Assembly (NCBI GenBank): GCA_016932895.1
Contig: JAFGCA010000211.1
Span: forward strand, 1 to 31,881
Direction of reading: 5' to 3'
Length of the DNA stretch: 31,881 bases
DNA from: Sedimentisphaerales bacterium
GTDB lineage: Bacteria; Planctomycetota; Phycisphaerae; Sedimentisphaerales; SG8-4
The position numbers were made by a program, and so were the translations under genes. The notes beneath the pieces are model-generated. The model was not told where the DNA came from, searched no databases, and saw nothing but the letters and a program-made list of their open reading frames with translations. Position 1 is the first letter of the stretch. Every line of letters begins with the position of its first letter. Shown piece after piece: positions 8,801 to 17,088 of the stretch.

Positions 8801-9349
8801 GTCCGTGCACGCGCCCTGGACAACAACCAGTGGTCGGCCCTGGCCGAGACCTTCTTCATCGTCGGCACGCCGGCCCGGGCCGGAAACCTCGTGATCTCGG
8901 AACTCTTCTACAATCCTCCAGGCTCGGCAGAGGATACAGAGTTTGTCGAGTTGCTCAACATCTCCCCGGTTGAGACGATCGATTTGACGGGAGTCTGCTT
9001 CGACGCGGGCATCGACTTCGCCTTTGCTCCGGGAACCACGCTGGGACCGGGCGACCGCCTGCTCGTCGTGGCCGATCCGGTCGCCTTCGCCGCCGAATAC
9101 GGCCCGGACCTGCCCGTGGCCGGGCAATTCCAGGGCCGTCTCGATAACGGCGGTGAGACCCTCGGACTCGTGGCCCACGACGGCACGGACATCGAGGCCT
9201 TTGCCTACGACGACAAATTCCCCTGGCCCGAGAGCGCCGACGGCCAGGGAGACAGCCTCATCCGCATCGCCTCCGAACAAAACCTCGACCCTCAAGCCCC
9301 CGAGAACTGGACCAGCAGCGATACACCCGGCGGCACACCCGGGTGGTGA
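5819..9349 (+). CDS. secreted CotH / lamin-tail-domain multidomain protein
   Basis: About 1176 residues. I prefer the GTG at 5819, which has AAGGG at 5808-5812 six bases upstream and leads directly into a signal peptide (IDSSRQLVLWLALGLACSS); a TTG at 5798 is also in frame. In order: a lamin-tail domain at about 49-190 (INEFMADN, DWIELYNP), a chitobiase-C-like beta domain (YYTTDGSEPT), a CotH kinase-like domain at about 327-690 (GLRIQGGSSRNP, VHLYLNGLYWGLYHLHERPD), a second chitobiase-C-like segment (YYTLDGTDPRQ), and a final lamin-tail domain from about 1020 (LVISELFYNPPGSAEDTEFVELLN). CotH proteins of Bacillus spores are protein kinases; in planctomycete surface proteins the role is unknown. 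No PEP-CTERM tail is present. Probably extracellular or envelope-bound. Confidence 0.9.
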   Translation: MIDSSRQLVLWLALGLACSSNVQARSELLVGPSAPVAWMAVGAGHLAPGINEFMADNSSTLIDGDGQYSDWIELYNPYGEDISLSGYYLTDDIANPTRWSFPEGTQLASGAYLVFMASGQSEAAYMDPAGFLHTTFSLARDGEYLALVAPDGVTILQEFAPRFPQQYSDISYSKEGYFTTPTPGAANSPAAVPGFVAETRFEPDRGVYPNERYPQSVLEVAVTTDTIGASIYYTTDGSEPTPQHGRLYTGPIPIATTTVLRAVAYKGRYVPSNVNTHTYLFPADVMYQDNAPAGYPTDWAGHPADYEMDPEVVNDPRYADDMEQSLHVFPSLSIACDRDALFGADGLYQNPQGQGSAWERAVSAELIVPDGSEPGFQIDAGLRIQGGSSRNPDTPKHSFSLRFRKEYGAAKLDYPLFRDAPSGETAVESFDFLQLRACYNFGWMHRHYYQCRHSQYNRDQWTNDLFLAMGQPGSHGRWVHLYLNGLYWGLYHLHERPDKDFMASYFGGDPEQYDVLNSGSATDGNKNAWNAMIAIAKGNIADPAEYARIQEYLNVDSIIDYFILNCYIGNRDWDGHNWRAGRQRIPGAQYRMFPWDSEFAISPNGPGVVNNPAPLTSTLNINRTSLNGQNRPSGLHQSLTRNAEYRIRFADRLHKHLFQDGALTPEAAGAIWRNRSDLMDRAIIAESARWGDFRRDIEAPHWPQANFDLYTRDDHYLPDQAYILQAYIPQRTAIVLAQFRARNLYPSLEAPVYAQRGGAVPSGFALSIQHPNAGCAIYYTLDGTDPRQAGTTKSDLLLDAPAPAAALVPTDGSLGTTWTDLRFSDRIWLQGQTGIGYERSSTYTPLIGLDVEQAYGNNATVYVRVPFQIADQTQFDEIQTLSLNMKYDDGFVAYINGVEVASAQAPPAPTWNSQATAGHPDAAALVYEAFDISGAIGALRVGNNVLAIHLLNTSATSSDLLAVPQLSYADRAASPISPGAIHYTGPVTLTQTGPVRARALDNNQWSALAETFFIVGTPARAGNLVISELFYNPPGSAEDTEFVELLNISPVETIDLTGVCFDAGIDFAFAPGTTLGPGDRLLVVADPVAFAAEYGPDLPVAGQFQGRLDNGGETLGLVAHDGTDIEAFAYDDKFPWPESADGQGDSLIRIASEQNLDPQAPENWTSSDTPGGTPGW

Positions 9350-9696
9350 GAACCGCTGCCCAAGGCGACTCTTGTACCGTCTCGAACCTTCCGGGCGAGA
9401 GGCCCATGAACATGGCAAGTGCAACACGGCCTTGCGATCACAAGCCGACCGGTTGCCCTGAAGAGACCTCCCATGACTCAGTAACAGGCGAGCGTTCGGC
9501 CGAATGGTGAAAAGCGCGCGACAGGGGTGTCCCTCCGAAAAACCTTGTCCTGGCGAAGGTGTCAGACTGCGCAGGACGGGCCGGCACGAGACGTACGTTT
9601 ATCAGCAGGCTCCCTGTAGCATGCATGTCGGGAGGATAGTAGAATCAACTGAGTGCAGCAAGTCCGGGTACGTCCAGGAATGATAAGGAGAACCCA
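9350..9696. other. intergenic region, no gene seen
   Basis: 347 bases between two large secreted-protein genes. I see no coding potential, long inverted repeat or recognisable promoter. At its end AAGGAG (9685-9690) forms the ribosome binding site of the next gene. Confidence 0.5.
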
Positions 9697-12600
9697 GTGG
9701 CTCGGATGGACAACTGCCGAAAGACATTTGAAAGGCGGCACGAGGATATGATCATGAGAAGAACCGTTGCGTTGTTATTCCTGGTTTCAACTGTGTTTCC
9801 GGTTGCCTCTCGTGGAGTTTCGGAATCCGATCTCTACGCATATTACACAAGACTGGAGTACCGGATCCCGCTTTCCGAGATCCACATGGACGTGCCCTTT
9901 TCCGACCCAGAGTACATCCAGGCCCACCGGGAGGCGCGTGAGGCCCCGGATATCCCCTCCGCCGTGCCGCGGCCCAAGGACCCGGTTTTGAAAGTGGGCG
10001 CTGCGTCCCCCAACTTCGGCGGGATGTTTGAGGGCAACATCGATGACGTGTGCATCTACGACCGGAAGCTGAGCGGAAGTGACATCGCGCGGCTGGCGGC
10101 GGGCGAGGCGGTGGACGCGACTGCGATGGCGAACTACCGGTTCAACCGCAGCGCCGAGGATTCGGCCGGCGGGAAACCCGCTATACGGCATGAAGGTGCG
10201 GGCTTTTCGTCCGATCGCCGGGAAGGTTCGCACTCTCTGCAACTCGATGGTCGCTTGATGTGGGTGCAGTTGCCTGTCGCGGCACATCCGCAAAGCGGAT
10301 TCACCTGGGCCGCCTGGATCAAGACGAGCGGCGAGGGAACGGTCATCGCCCACTGCAACCGGTCGGGTCCGTGGCACGCCCGGGGCCGGTGCCTTTTCGT
10401 CCGGGAGGGGAACCTGACTTTCGATATCGGCTGGGTCGGTGCTGTGAGACACGCAGCGGATATTGCCGACGGCAAATGGCACCACGTGGCGGCTGCCGGC
10501 GGAAAGGGACTGCGAGGGGTCGATCTGTACGTGGACGGGAAGGCGTCGCTGGGCGGGTCGGTGATTAGCGGCAAGTATGCGGACGTCGTGGTGCATATTG
10601 ACGACAGCCGGAGCCTTGTGTTCGGGCGCGAGACGTCCTATTGCCCCTGGCTGCAGACGCCGAGCGGGCGATTTCCTTTCAAGCAGCTCGTCGAGTGCAA
10701 GCCCGATCCGATGTGTCTGTCCTCCTACGTGCGCATCATCAAGAACGAGCCGGACGAGGTTCTCATCCACTGGTGTCACGTTCCCGATGCGGAGAGCATC
10801 GCGATCACGGAGAAGACTCACGAGCTCATAACCGTCCGGCCGCGAGGCAGGGTGGTGCGCAGGGTCAGGGTCGGCACGCAGAGGCTCGAGGATTTTCAGG
10901 ATCGGGCCAACGTCACGGTTCAGAAGCTGCGGTTGACAAGGACGGGCATCGAAGAGCTGTCGCTGTCACGAGCCGAGCGGTCCGAGAGGCCGGGAAGGGC
11001 GGTGGAGGGAAGCGCCGTCAGGGAGGAGATTCCCGGGTCGCCTGCGGCGTGGCTGAAATTCGACGAAGGGCTCGGCAGGAGAGCGGCATCGGAGAAATAC
11101 AGAACGAGAGACAGTGCGAGCGGAGCGGCCTGCACGATTTCCGGCAACAGCACGCTGTGGAAGCCGGGCGTATCGGGGACCGCCCTTGCCTTCGATGGGT
11201 ACTTCTCCAAGGTCACGCTTCCGCGAGACGAGGCGCCCCGCGTGGCCGACGAACTTACGGTCGAGGCGTGGGTGGTGCTCGGTGCGTATCCCTGGAACGA
11301 CGCGGGGATCGTGCACCAGTCGGCCGGTGAGGCGATTACGCCGGAAGCGTACAAGCATGGCTATCAGGACCCGTACGTCTATCGGCCCTGGAAAATGCGG
11401 GGCTACATGCTCGGCATCGACCCCTACGGCCGGCCGGTGTTCAAGGCAAACGGCACGCAGGCCGGCGGCGGGGAAGTGCAGGATGAGGAATTGGTGGACG
11501 CCCGGCGTGTCATTCCGACGTACCGGTGGGTGCACCTGGCCGGCGTTTATGGCAACGCGAGCATGTCGCTCTATATGAACGGCGAGCTGGTCGACCGGAA
11601 GGCGGCCTCCGGTGCGATTGACGTGCCCGACAGGGACGTGCTGATCGGGCTCAACGGCGATGCGCAGCGGATCTCCGATCCCGTGTCCCACAGCGAATTT
11701 GCCGCCAACAACAACCTGCCCATCCTCTACGGCATCGAAGGGCTGATCGACGAGGTGCGGATCTACGACCGCGCCCTGTCCGGCGAACAGATCCGCGCGT
11801 CGTATGGCGCCTTCCGGCCGGCCGCGGAGCTCGTTGACGATTCGTGTCTCGGGCGAAGAATCCTCCCCGGTGAAGTGACAGGAAAGCCGGCCGAGACATT
11901 CGGCGCATCGTACGAGACGCTGGAGTATCACGAGCTCTGGGACAACCTGTGGAGGTCCAGCCCCTACCGGGACATTGTGGTCCGGTTCGACGCGCTGCCG
12001 ACGAGCGTCGTGTTCTGGTATGGCACGAATTTCGGTTCAGGATGGGTGACGGAGAACAACCGGTGGATGTCCGACCAGAGCGCCGAGATCGGCGGTCCCC
12101 ACGGCTGTGCCGAACACATGGCGGACAAGCGGGGCCGGTTCGGCCACGTCCGGCTGATTGAAAACACGGATGCCCGCGTCGTCGTCCACTGGCGTTATCC
12201 GTCGATTGACGTGGGCTATGTGTTCCCGGCTCCGGATGTGTGGGCCGACGAATACTATACAATCTACCCGGACGGTGCAGGTATCCGCTATGTCGCCCGC
12301 GCCAAGGGCGGCTGGCATGACACCCAGTTCCTGACCCAGGCCGGCACCACCTGTCTGGACAACCTCAGCCTGACCGCTCTGACCGTGGCGAATCTGGCCG
12401 GCGAGAGTGCCGACCTGACGTGGGCACTGCCGAACCGCGTGCCGCGCAACCCGATCGAGGATGCCTGCATCAAGGTCATCAATTTCAAATCGAACTGGAA
12501 GGTCTACGCGATTTACCGCGAGGGGGCCAAGATCGGGCAGTGGGGCCACTCGGAGCAATCCAAGCATACGCCGGACCCCTTCGCCGGACCGTGGAACCAT

Positions 12601-13095
12601 TGGCCCGTCGGGCTCAACCCCTCCGACGGCAGGTACGCGGTATCCCACGACCGCATCACGCATGCGGCCATCGGCGGCGCCGGCGGCGTAGGCCCCTTCA
12701 TCATGTACGGCTTCACCGACCAGGCCGCAACGAGCCTCATTCCGCTTGCCAAGTCCTGGAATCACCCGCCGAAGCTCAAGAGCCTAAGCGGCTGTGAGAG
12801 CAGCGGATACAACCAGACCGAGCGCGCCTACCGACTGGCAGCGAAGGCATCGTCCATGTCGTTCGCCCTGGACGGCTCGGAAGAGACGCCGATTCACAAT
12901 CCGTGCTTTGTCATCGAGAAGTGGAAAAGCAAAAACAAGAGCCGCCTCACAGTCAACGGCAAGGAACTGGCCCCGGGCAAGTCCTTCAGACAGGGAATCA
13001 CTCGAAACACGGACGGAACGAAAACCCTCGTCGTCTGGCTGCAACTCCAGTCCACCTCGCCCGTCAAATTCACCGTCAAGCCCACGGCGGAATAA
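9697..13095 (+). CDS. large secreted LamG-domain protein
   Basis: 1132 residues from GTG 9697, which has a strong AAGGAG site six bases upstream. An ATG at 9754 with GAGGA seven bases upstream would give a tidier signal peptide (MRRTVALLFLVSTVFPVAS), so either start is possible. Residues about 90-137 look like only the last strands of a LamG fold (FEGNIDDVCIYDRKLSGSDI). A full LamG follows at about 145-325 and another at about 450-705 (ending GLIDEVRIYDRALSGEQI). A motif of the type VRIIKNEPDEVLIHW near residue 341 recurs as VRLIENTDARVVVHW near 818, so a second module is also duplicated. The C-terminal 400 residues match nothing I can name. LamG folds usually bind glycans. No catalytic motif is visible. 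Confidence 0.85.
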   Translation: MARMDNCRKTFERRHEDMIMRRTVALLFLVSTVFPVASRGVSESDLYAYYTRLEYRIPLSEIHMDVPFSDPEYIQAHREAREAPDIPSAVPRPKDPVLKVGAASPNFGGMFEGNIDDVCIYDRKLSGSDIARLAAGEAVDATAMANYRFNRSAEDSAGGKPAIRHEGAGFSSDRREGSHSLQLDGRLMWVQLPVAAHPQSGFTWAAWIKTSGEGTVIAHCNRSGPWHARGRCLFVREGNLTFDIGWVGAVRHAADIADGKWHHVAAAGGKGLRGVDLYVDGKASLGGSVISGKYADVVVHIDDSRSLVFGRETSYCPWLQTPSGRFPFKQLVECKPDPMCLSSYVRIIKNEPDEVLIHWCHVPDAESIAITEKTHELITVRPRGRVVRRVRVGTQRLEDFQDRANVTVQKLRLTRTGIEELSLSRAERSERPGRAVEGSAVREEIPGSPAAWLKFDEGLGRRAASEKYRTRDSASGAACTISGNSTLWKPGVSGTALAFDGYFSKVTLPRDEAPRVADELTVEAWVVLGAYPWNDAGIVHQSAGEAITPEAYKHGYQDPYVYRPWKMRGYMLGIDPYGRPVFKANGTQAGGGEVQDEELVDARRVIPTYRWVHLAGVYGNASMSLYMNGELVDRKAASGAIDVPDRDVLIGLNGDAQRISDPVSHSEFAANNNLPILYGIEGLIDEVRIYDRALSGEQIRASYGAFRPAAELVDDSCLGRRILPGEVTGKPAETFGASYETLEYHELWDNLWRSSPYRDIVVRFDALPTSVVFWYGTNFGSGWVTENNRWMSDQSAEIGGPHGCAEHMADKRGRFGHVRLIENTDARVVVHWRYPSIDVGYVFPAPDVWADEYYTIYPDGAGIRYVARAKGGWHDTQFLTQAGTTCLDNLSLTALTVANLAGESADLTWALPNRVPRNPIEDACIKVINFKSNWKVYAIYREGAKIGQWGHSEQSKHTPDPFAGPWNHWPVGLNPSDGRYAVSHDRITHAAIGGAGGVGPFIMYGFTDQAATSLIPLAKSWNHPPKLKSLSGCESSGYNQTERAYRLAAKASSMSFALDGSEETPIHNPCFVIEKWKSKNKSRLTVNGKELAPGKSFRQGITRNTDGTKTLVVWLQLQSTSPVKFTVKPTAE

Positions 13096-13299
13096 GCGCC
13101 AAAACCGGAGGAACATTGCCGCAGGCGTGAAACCCATGCATCGTTAGCCTCGGAGTTCCCCAAAACGAAGCCAGAAATATGTATGGTGTTGCCCGATGTT
13201 AAGAAAGTTTTTCAGCAGAATCAGTAATCACGGCATGACCCCTGTAGCCGTTTACGACGTGACCCTCTTTCAGGAATCTCCAGCGCTGAATCGCCGCGC

Positions 13300-16179
13300 C
13301 TACTCGACTGGAAATACCACATCGTCGATCCAGCATGTATCCTGCCCGCTGTCCAAAGACTCGTCCTTTGAATATGTCCATGTGAAGGTTCTTCTTCCTG
13401 CCTTTACGGGGAATGACACCTCACTCCAGCTTTCATCGCCAGACCACGCGCCCTTTTCCGATTCATTGATATAGAATCTCAGGCAGTCCCAGTGCGACTC
13501 CGACGAAACCCTGCACCAGAACGTGATGTCTCCGGCAACGCAATCAAGTGTCACGCTCAAGCTTGTAGACCCGTCGTCGCCGATTGACCCCGCCTGAGCG
13601 CTGTAAGAACCGGAATAGTGTTCGTTCGGCGTAACAAACCAATCGGCATATCCGTAACACGACCAGTCGAACGCGCTGAGGTCGCCTGTCTCGAAATCCT
13701 CCACTTGAGCAGAACTCGGGCCATCAGGAGTCCCTGGGGTAGTTGGATCTTGTTTTTCAATGATCCCTTGAAAGAAGAAGTCTCCACTTACGTCTATCCA
13801 CCCCTCTTGATCCCACCAATTCGTCGCCGCATAGTTTTCCTGGCTTCCACCATTGGGTTCGCCGGTCATCCAGTTGGTGTAGGTAGCTCGCTCGCCGGAG
13901 GGCCACGTCCATCTTCCCTCCTGGCTTGCATCGGACAGACCAATCCAGAATGGACGAGATCCAAAGGTTGTTTTCAACCACTCCATTTCCTCGCTGCTGC
14001 GAATCGTGACGAGTTCGCCGCCTGCGCGAGAGGCGCAGCGCGATGCCTGACTGGGTTCTATGTCAAGTGAGGTCAGGGCGTAGCTGTGTCCATTTAGTGG
14101 CGACTGGTGCCATAGCTGGTAACCTGCTGTTGGCAAGTTTGCGATGGCTTGCTCGACCTGGGGATGCGCGACCGCAAAGAAGTCATCGTCAACGGGAAAA
14201 CCAAGATTCCTGAAACGCTGGCGAAGGTCGGTTCCGGTCAGGGCCGAGAGCACGGAGAACAGAAGGGTCACCCTATGTTCGCTTGTGTAGGCCGCATTTC
14301 GCAGGCTTTTCGGCAGCCCGTCCGGGCGATAAGCAAGCAAAGTGTCGCGTAAGATTGCTGGCCCGAAGTCGCCCGCCAGATCGTGGACAATCTTCTGCCA
14401 TGCCCCGTAGGTATCACCGGAGAAGTCTCGGGCCGTACCGCCCTGATCCAGCCAGGAACCGTAGGACCAGTAACGGTTCTGATAGTCGTTCTCCAGCCAT
14501 TCGGTGAATGCCTGGTAGTTAGCCCAGGCTTCTCCCCTCAAGCCGTATTGCTCCGGATTTTGCAGTACATCAGCAATGAATGCCTGCTGGGCGAACTCGC
14601 ACATATGATGAACAAAGGGATCGAACCATGGCCAGTCGTCATGCCCGGGTATGCTGACCAGGCCGTGGGCGTTGTGGGCGTGCTCGTGAACAAAAAGGGT
14701 CGTGAATACATACCACCCGTGTATCGGATCGTCCGTCCACCAGTTAGGCCCCATGCGAATAGGATTTCCGCTGTGAGCGCCTCCTCCCATGGAAGGGTCC
14801 AGCAATACCATCTGACGACCGGAATAGGTCTGTTGGCCGACGGTATCGCGAAGCCACTCCCAGGCACCGTCGATCAACTCGTGCGGCTGCCACTGGTTCA
14901 TCCACCAGGCCATTTGCAACGGTACGACAAAATCCACGTGCTTTGTGGCCACCAGAATCTGATCTGCGTAAGCATCGGCTATGAGCAGGTGCCATTCAAT
15001 GATGTCGTATCCTGCGGCGTATGTCGCGCGTACGCGTATGCGGTGAGTTCCGGCTATGGGATTCGCCCAAGTGGCGACTCCTGAAAAGTAATCAATGGTC
15101 ATTCCGGCAGGCGCCTTGACCAGAGTCCAGCCTGCGGGGCTATCATGCTCTATTGCAGGGGCAATACCGGTAAACGCCACTCCGGCGACGCCATTTTGAT
15201 GAGGATAGCGGTGATCCTGCGACGGCGCGTCAAGTTGTACGGTGAAACTCCAGGTCGTGCCCCTGATGACGTTCTCGTCCGAAGCGCTCCGGGACTCGTC
15301 GATGCGCCAGAAGTAGATTTCGCCCGGCTCAAGGTTGTCGGGCGTGTAATATGGCTCAGTCTGACGGCCCATGTAGGCCGGACTGTCCGTGGTGCCTTCG
15401 TTGACTTGATGAAAGTCTTGCCCCAAATACACATCATGCTGAGACGCATTAATTCCTGGCACCCAACTCAGAGTTGCATTTACAGCAACATCTTCCTTTC
15501 CATTCCTTGGGAGGGGATATGAAGCAGCACCAACGGGGAAGTCCTCTTCACTGACATTGCCGACAAAACTGACATTGTCAAAGGCATAGGTACGAGGCGC
15601 ACCGCCACTTGCACAGAGACCGATCAACACAGTATCTTGCATGGCAATTGGTGTAGTTGTACCCACCTGAGTCCAGAGGACTCCATCATAGGACAGAAAT
15701 CCGGAGAAGTGGTTATCATAGCGTTCCAATTTCACCCAACAAGGAGGTGTTGCAGTTGCAGTGGCAATACCGGTATAGCCACCTTGAGTTACGCGGGATT
15801 GCATAGCAGCCCCCCCGCCCCCTCCTCCAGTGACAACCATCATACTATATTTAGATGAAGGCGTGCTATGCTCACGAATCATCACACCACCTTTGGACCA
15901 CTCATTCCAACCAGTACCGTTACTCAAGACTCTACAGATAATAGCGCCATCACCGGTTAATTCCTTGTAAAGGTAGTGAAACGTGTCGCGCTCCCCCCAT
16001 ATATCATAGCCGTAAGTAGTCACCTCATAAACACCATCGGGCAAGAGAACTGCATTACCAGCAATCGCAGCCCCAATAGTCTCACTGGCGGTCCAGCCGC
16101 CTTGCGGCAAAGCCTGGCCCAAGACGCTGCCCCCAAAAACCAGCGTTGTGAGAAGTGCCTGTGCAATATATCGATGCAT
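13300..16179 (-). CDS. secreted HExxH metallopeptidase with C-type lectin domain
   Basis: 959 residues. ATG 16179 is preferred over GTG 16182 because GGAGGAGG (16186-16193) is then six bases away. After a signal peptide (to about residue 22) come a concanavalin-like domain at 23-205 (KGGVMIREHSTPSSKYSMM), a Phycisphaerae-type Fn3-like module at about 215-320 (HDVYLGQDF, YFWRIDESRS), and a central metallopeptidase with HEHAHNAHG at about 498-506, the HExxH zinc motif. A C-type lectin domain at about 685-810 carries EPN, the mannose-type calcium motif (WMTGEPNGGSQENY). A beta-sandwich carbohydrate-binding-like tail ends in CWIDDVVFPVE. The protease region recalls M60-like or gluzincin glycoprotein peptidases, but the family is not certain. 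Likely role: extracellular cleavage of glycosylated proteins, with lectin modules holding the enzyme on glycans. Confidence 0.87.
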   Translation of the reverse strand: MHRYIAQALLTTLVFGGSVLGQALPQGGWTASETIGAAIAGNAVLLPDGVYEVTTYGYDIWGERDTFHYLYKELTGDGAIICRVLSNGTGWNEWSKGGVMIREHSTPSSKYSMMVVTGGGGGGAAMQSRVTQGGYTGIATATATPPCWVKLERYDNHFSGFLSYDGVLWTQVGTTTPIAMQDTVLIGLCASGGAPRTYAFDNVSFVGNVSEEDFPVGAASYPLPRNGKEDVAVNATLSWVPGINASQHDVYLGQDFHQVNEGTTDSPAYMGRQTEPYYTPDNLEPGEIYFWRIDESRSASDENVIRGTTWSFTVQLDAPSQDHRYPHQNGVAGVAFTGIAPAIEHDSPAGWTLVKAPAGMTIDYFSGVATWANPIAGTHRIRVRATYAAGYDIIEWHLLIADAYADQILVATKHVDFVVPLQMAWWMNQWQPHELIDGAWEWLRDTVGQQTYSGRQMVLLDPSMGGGAHSGNPIRMGPNWWTDDPIHGWYVFTTLFVHEHAHNAHGLVSIPGHDDWPWFDPFVHHMCEFAQQAFIADVLQNPEQYGLRGEAWANYQAFTEWLENDYQNRYWSYGSWLDQGGTARDFSGDTYGAWQKIVHDLAGDFGPAILRDTLLAYRPDGLPKSLRNAAYTSEHRVTLLFSVLSALTGTDLRQRFRNLGFPVDDDFFAVAHPQVEQAIANLPTAGYQLWHQSPLNGHSYALTSLDIEPSQASRCASRAGGELVTIRSSEEMEWLKTTFGSRPFWIGLSDASQEGRWTWPSGERATYTNWMTGEPNGGSQENYAATNWWDQEGWIDVSGDFFFQGIIEKQDPTTPGTPDGPSSAQVEDFETGDLSAFDWSCYGYADWFVTPNEHYSGSYSAQAGSIGDDGSTSLSVTLDCVAGDITFWCRVSSESHWDCLRFYINESEKGAWSGDESWSEVSFPVKAGRRTFTWTYSKDESLDSGQDTCWIDDVVFPVE

Positions 16180-16243
16180 CACAATCCTCCTCCCCAGGGT
16201 CTAGCTGGCGGCCAAACCGACCTCCAGTAACAGACTTTGGCAC

Positions 16244-16263
16244 CATCATACTTTTGTATGATG
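16244..16263. promoter_or_regulatory. operator-like perfect inverted repeat upstream of the metallopeptidase
   Basis: CATCATAC-TTTT-GTATGATG: two perfect 8-base arms around a 4-base spacer, 65-84 bases before the metallopeptidase start. The geometry suits a dimeric repressor such as a GntR-family protein, though the regulator is unknown. A weak minus-strand promoter (TTGTAG, 16-base gap, TACAAA) overlaps it, consistent with a repressor site. It could also be a leader hairpin. Confidence 0.5.
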
Positions 16264-16418
16264 TGCAACTGGCTCTACAACTGCACTTTGACCTGATCTG
16301 AAGAAGTGAACAGGCCAGAAAACACCTCCCTCGTAACGAATACAACCTATCCAGTTATATTAAACCAGAAGGACGGTGGTGTCAAGATATTTCCCGGCGT
16401 TTTGGCTTGAGGGAACCA

Positions 16419-16439
16419 AGAACCAAAGGGATCAGGCTT
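16419..16439. repeat. direct repeat, GGGTCAGGCTT-type, copy 1
   Basis: AGAACCAAAGGGATCAGGCTT, matching 16551-16571 at 20 of 21 positions exactly 132 bases away. The phrase is of the kind that borders small transposon or RAYT-associated elements in planctomycetes; that link is recalled, not demonstrated here. Confidence 0.55.
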
Positions 16440-16550
16440 CAATGGCACTGTCATGTCTAAGCCCTTGTCAGCGTACGAGTTACGGGTCACGCGGTCCCCA
16501 GGGTGGTCGGATGTTGTGACACCGGTTGGTCTCTCCCGGAGCTTGCTGAA

Positions 16551-16585
16551 AGAACCAAAGGGGTCAGGCTTTTTATTTTGGTTCT
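16551..16585. repeat. direct repeat copy 2 forming a 9-bp-stem hairpin
   Basis: AGAACCAAA (16551-16559) pairs perfectly with TTTGGTTCT (16577-16585) around a GGGTCAGGC-bearing loop. The first copy lacks the right arm. A short palindrome next to a direct repeat fits the end of a small non-autonomous mobile element, now without any transposase. Confidence 0.5.
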
Positions 16586-16858
16586 GCTGCAAAACCCATG
16601 AAAGTCGCCAAAACACCCTCGTTTTCGATAGCGCCAACGGATGTCACAAGGGGTTTTTAAACAGAATCTTATTTTGTTGTTTTTAGTGTTTTTTAACCGG
16701 CTTTTTTCAGGTTGCCTTGCTTACGTTCGTCGGTCAGGGCCCGATAGGCTCGGGGCGTGCAAGGCCGGATATCCTTGTCTTCGTTGGCGGAATCATCGCA
16801 TCAACGACTCGCTACCGCACCATGTCGTTAGTGAAGCGTGAAGCGAGGTGAGTCCATT

Positions 16859-16999
16859 CCTCGGTGTCCTCTGAGATCTCTGTGGCAGAACATGCAGTTT
16901 TCGCGGGGTCCGCATCTTTCCTGGTTTGAAATCCGCGGCCGGGGAGATTGCCGCCCCCGATCGGGTCGAGGGCAGGCTTGCTTCGCTCCTGGCAATGAC
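16859..16999. repeat. 141-bp dispersed repeat, copy 2
   Basis: Gap-free counterpart of 5464-5604 in the same orientation. The preceding text (tagtgaagcgtgaagcgaggtg) resembles 5700-5735 and about 23360, so shorter pieces of the same repeat vocabulary are scattered more widely. Confidence 0.85.
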
Positions 17000-17088
17000 A
17001 AAATGCCGACTTTTCCCTTGACGGCCAACGGCGGACCGCATATAGTATATAGACAACTATACTGAACACCACGCTGAGACTGACGATC

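Noticed and set aside
16347..16637. 96-residue minus-strand frame across the GGGTCAGG direct repeats
   Set aside because: Contains the repeat twice (KPDPFGS twice); no ribosome binding site or family match. Better explained as a mobile-element remnant.
1614..17000. CRISPR array or integron-like array made of the repeats
   Set aside because: Repeat copies are few, unevenly spaced and differ in sequence; no regular spacers, cas genes or integrase.
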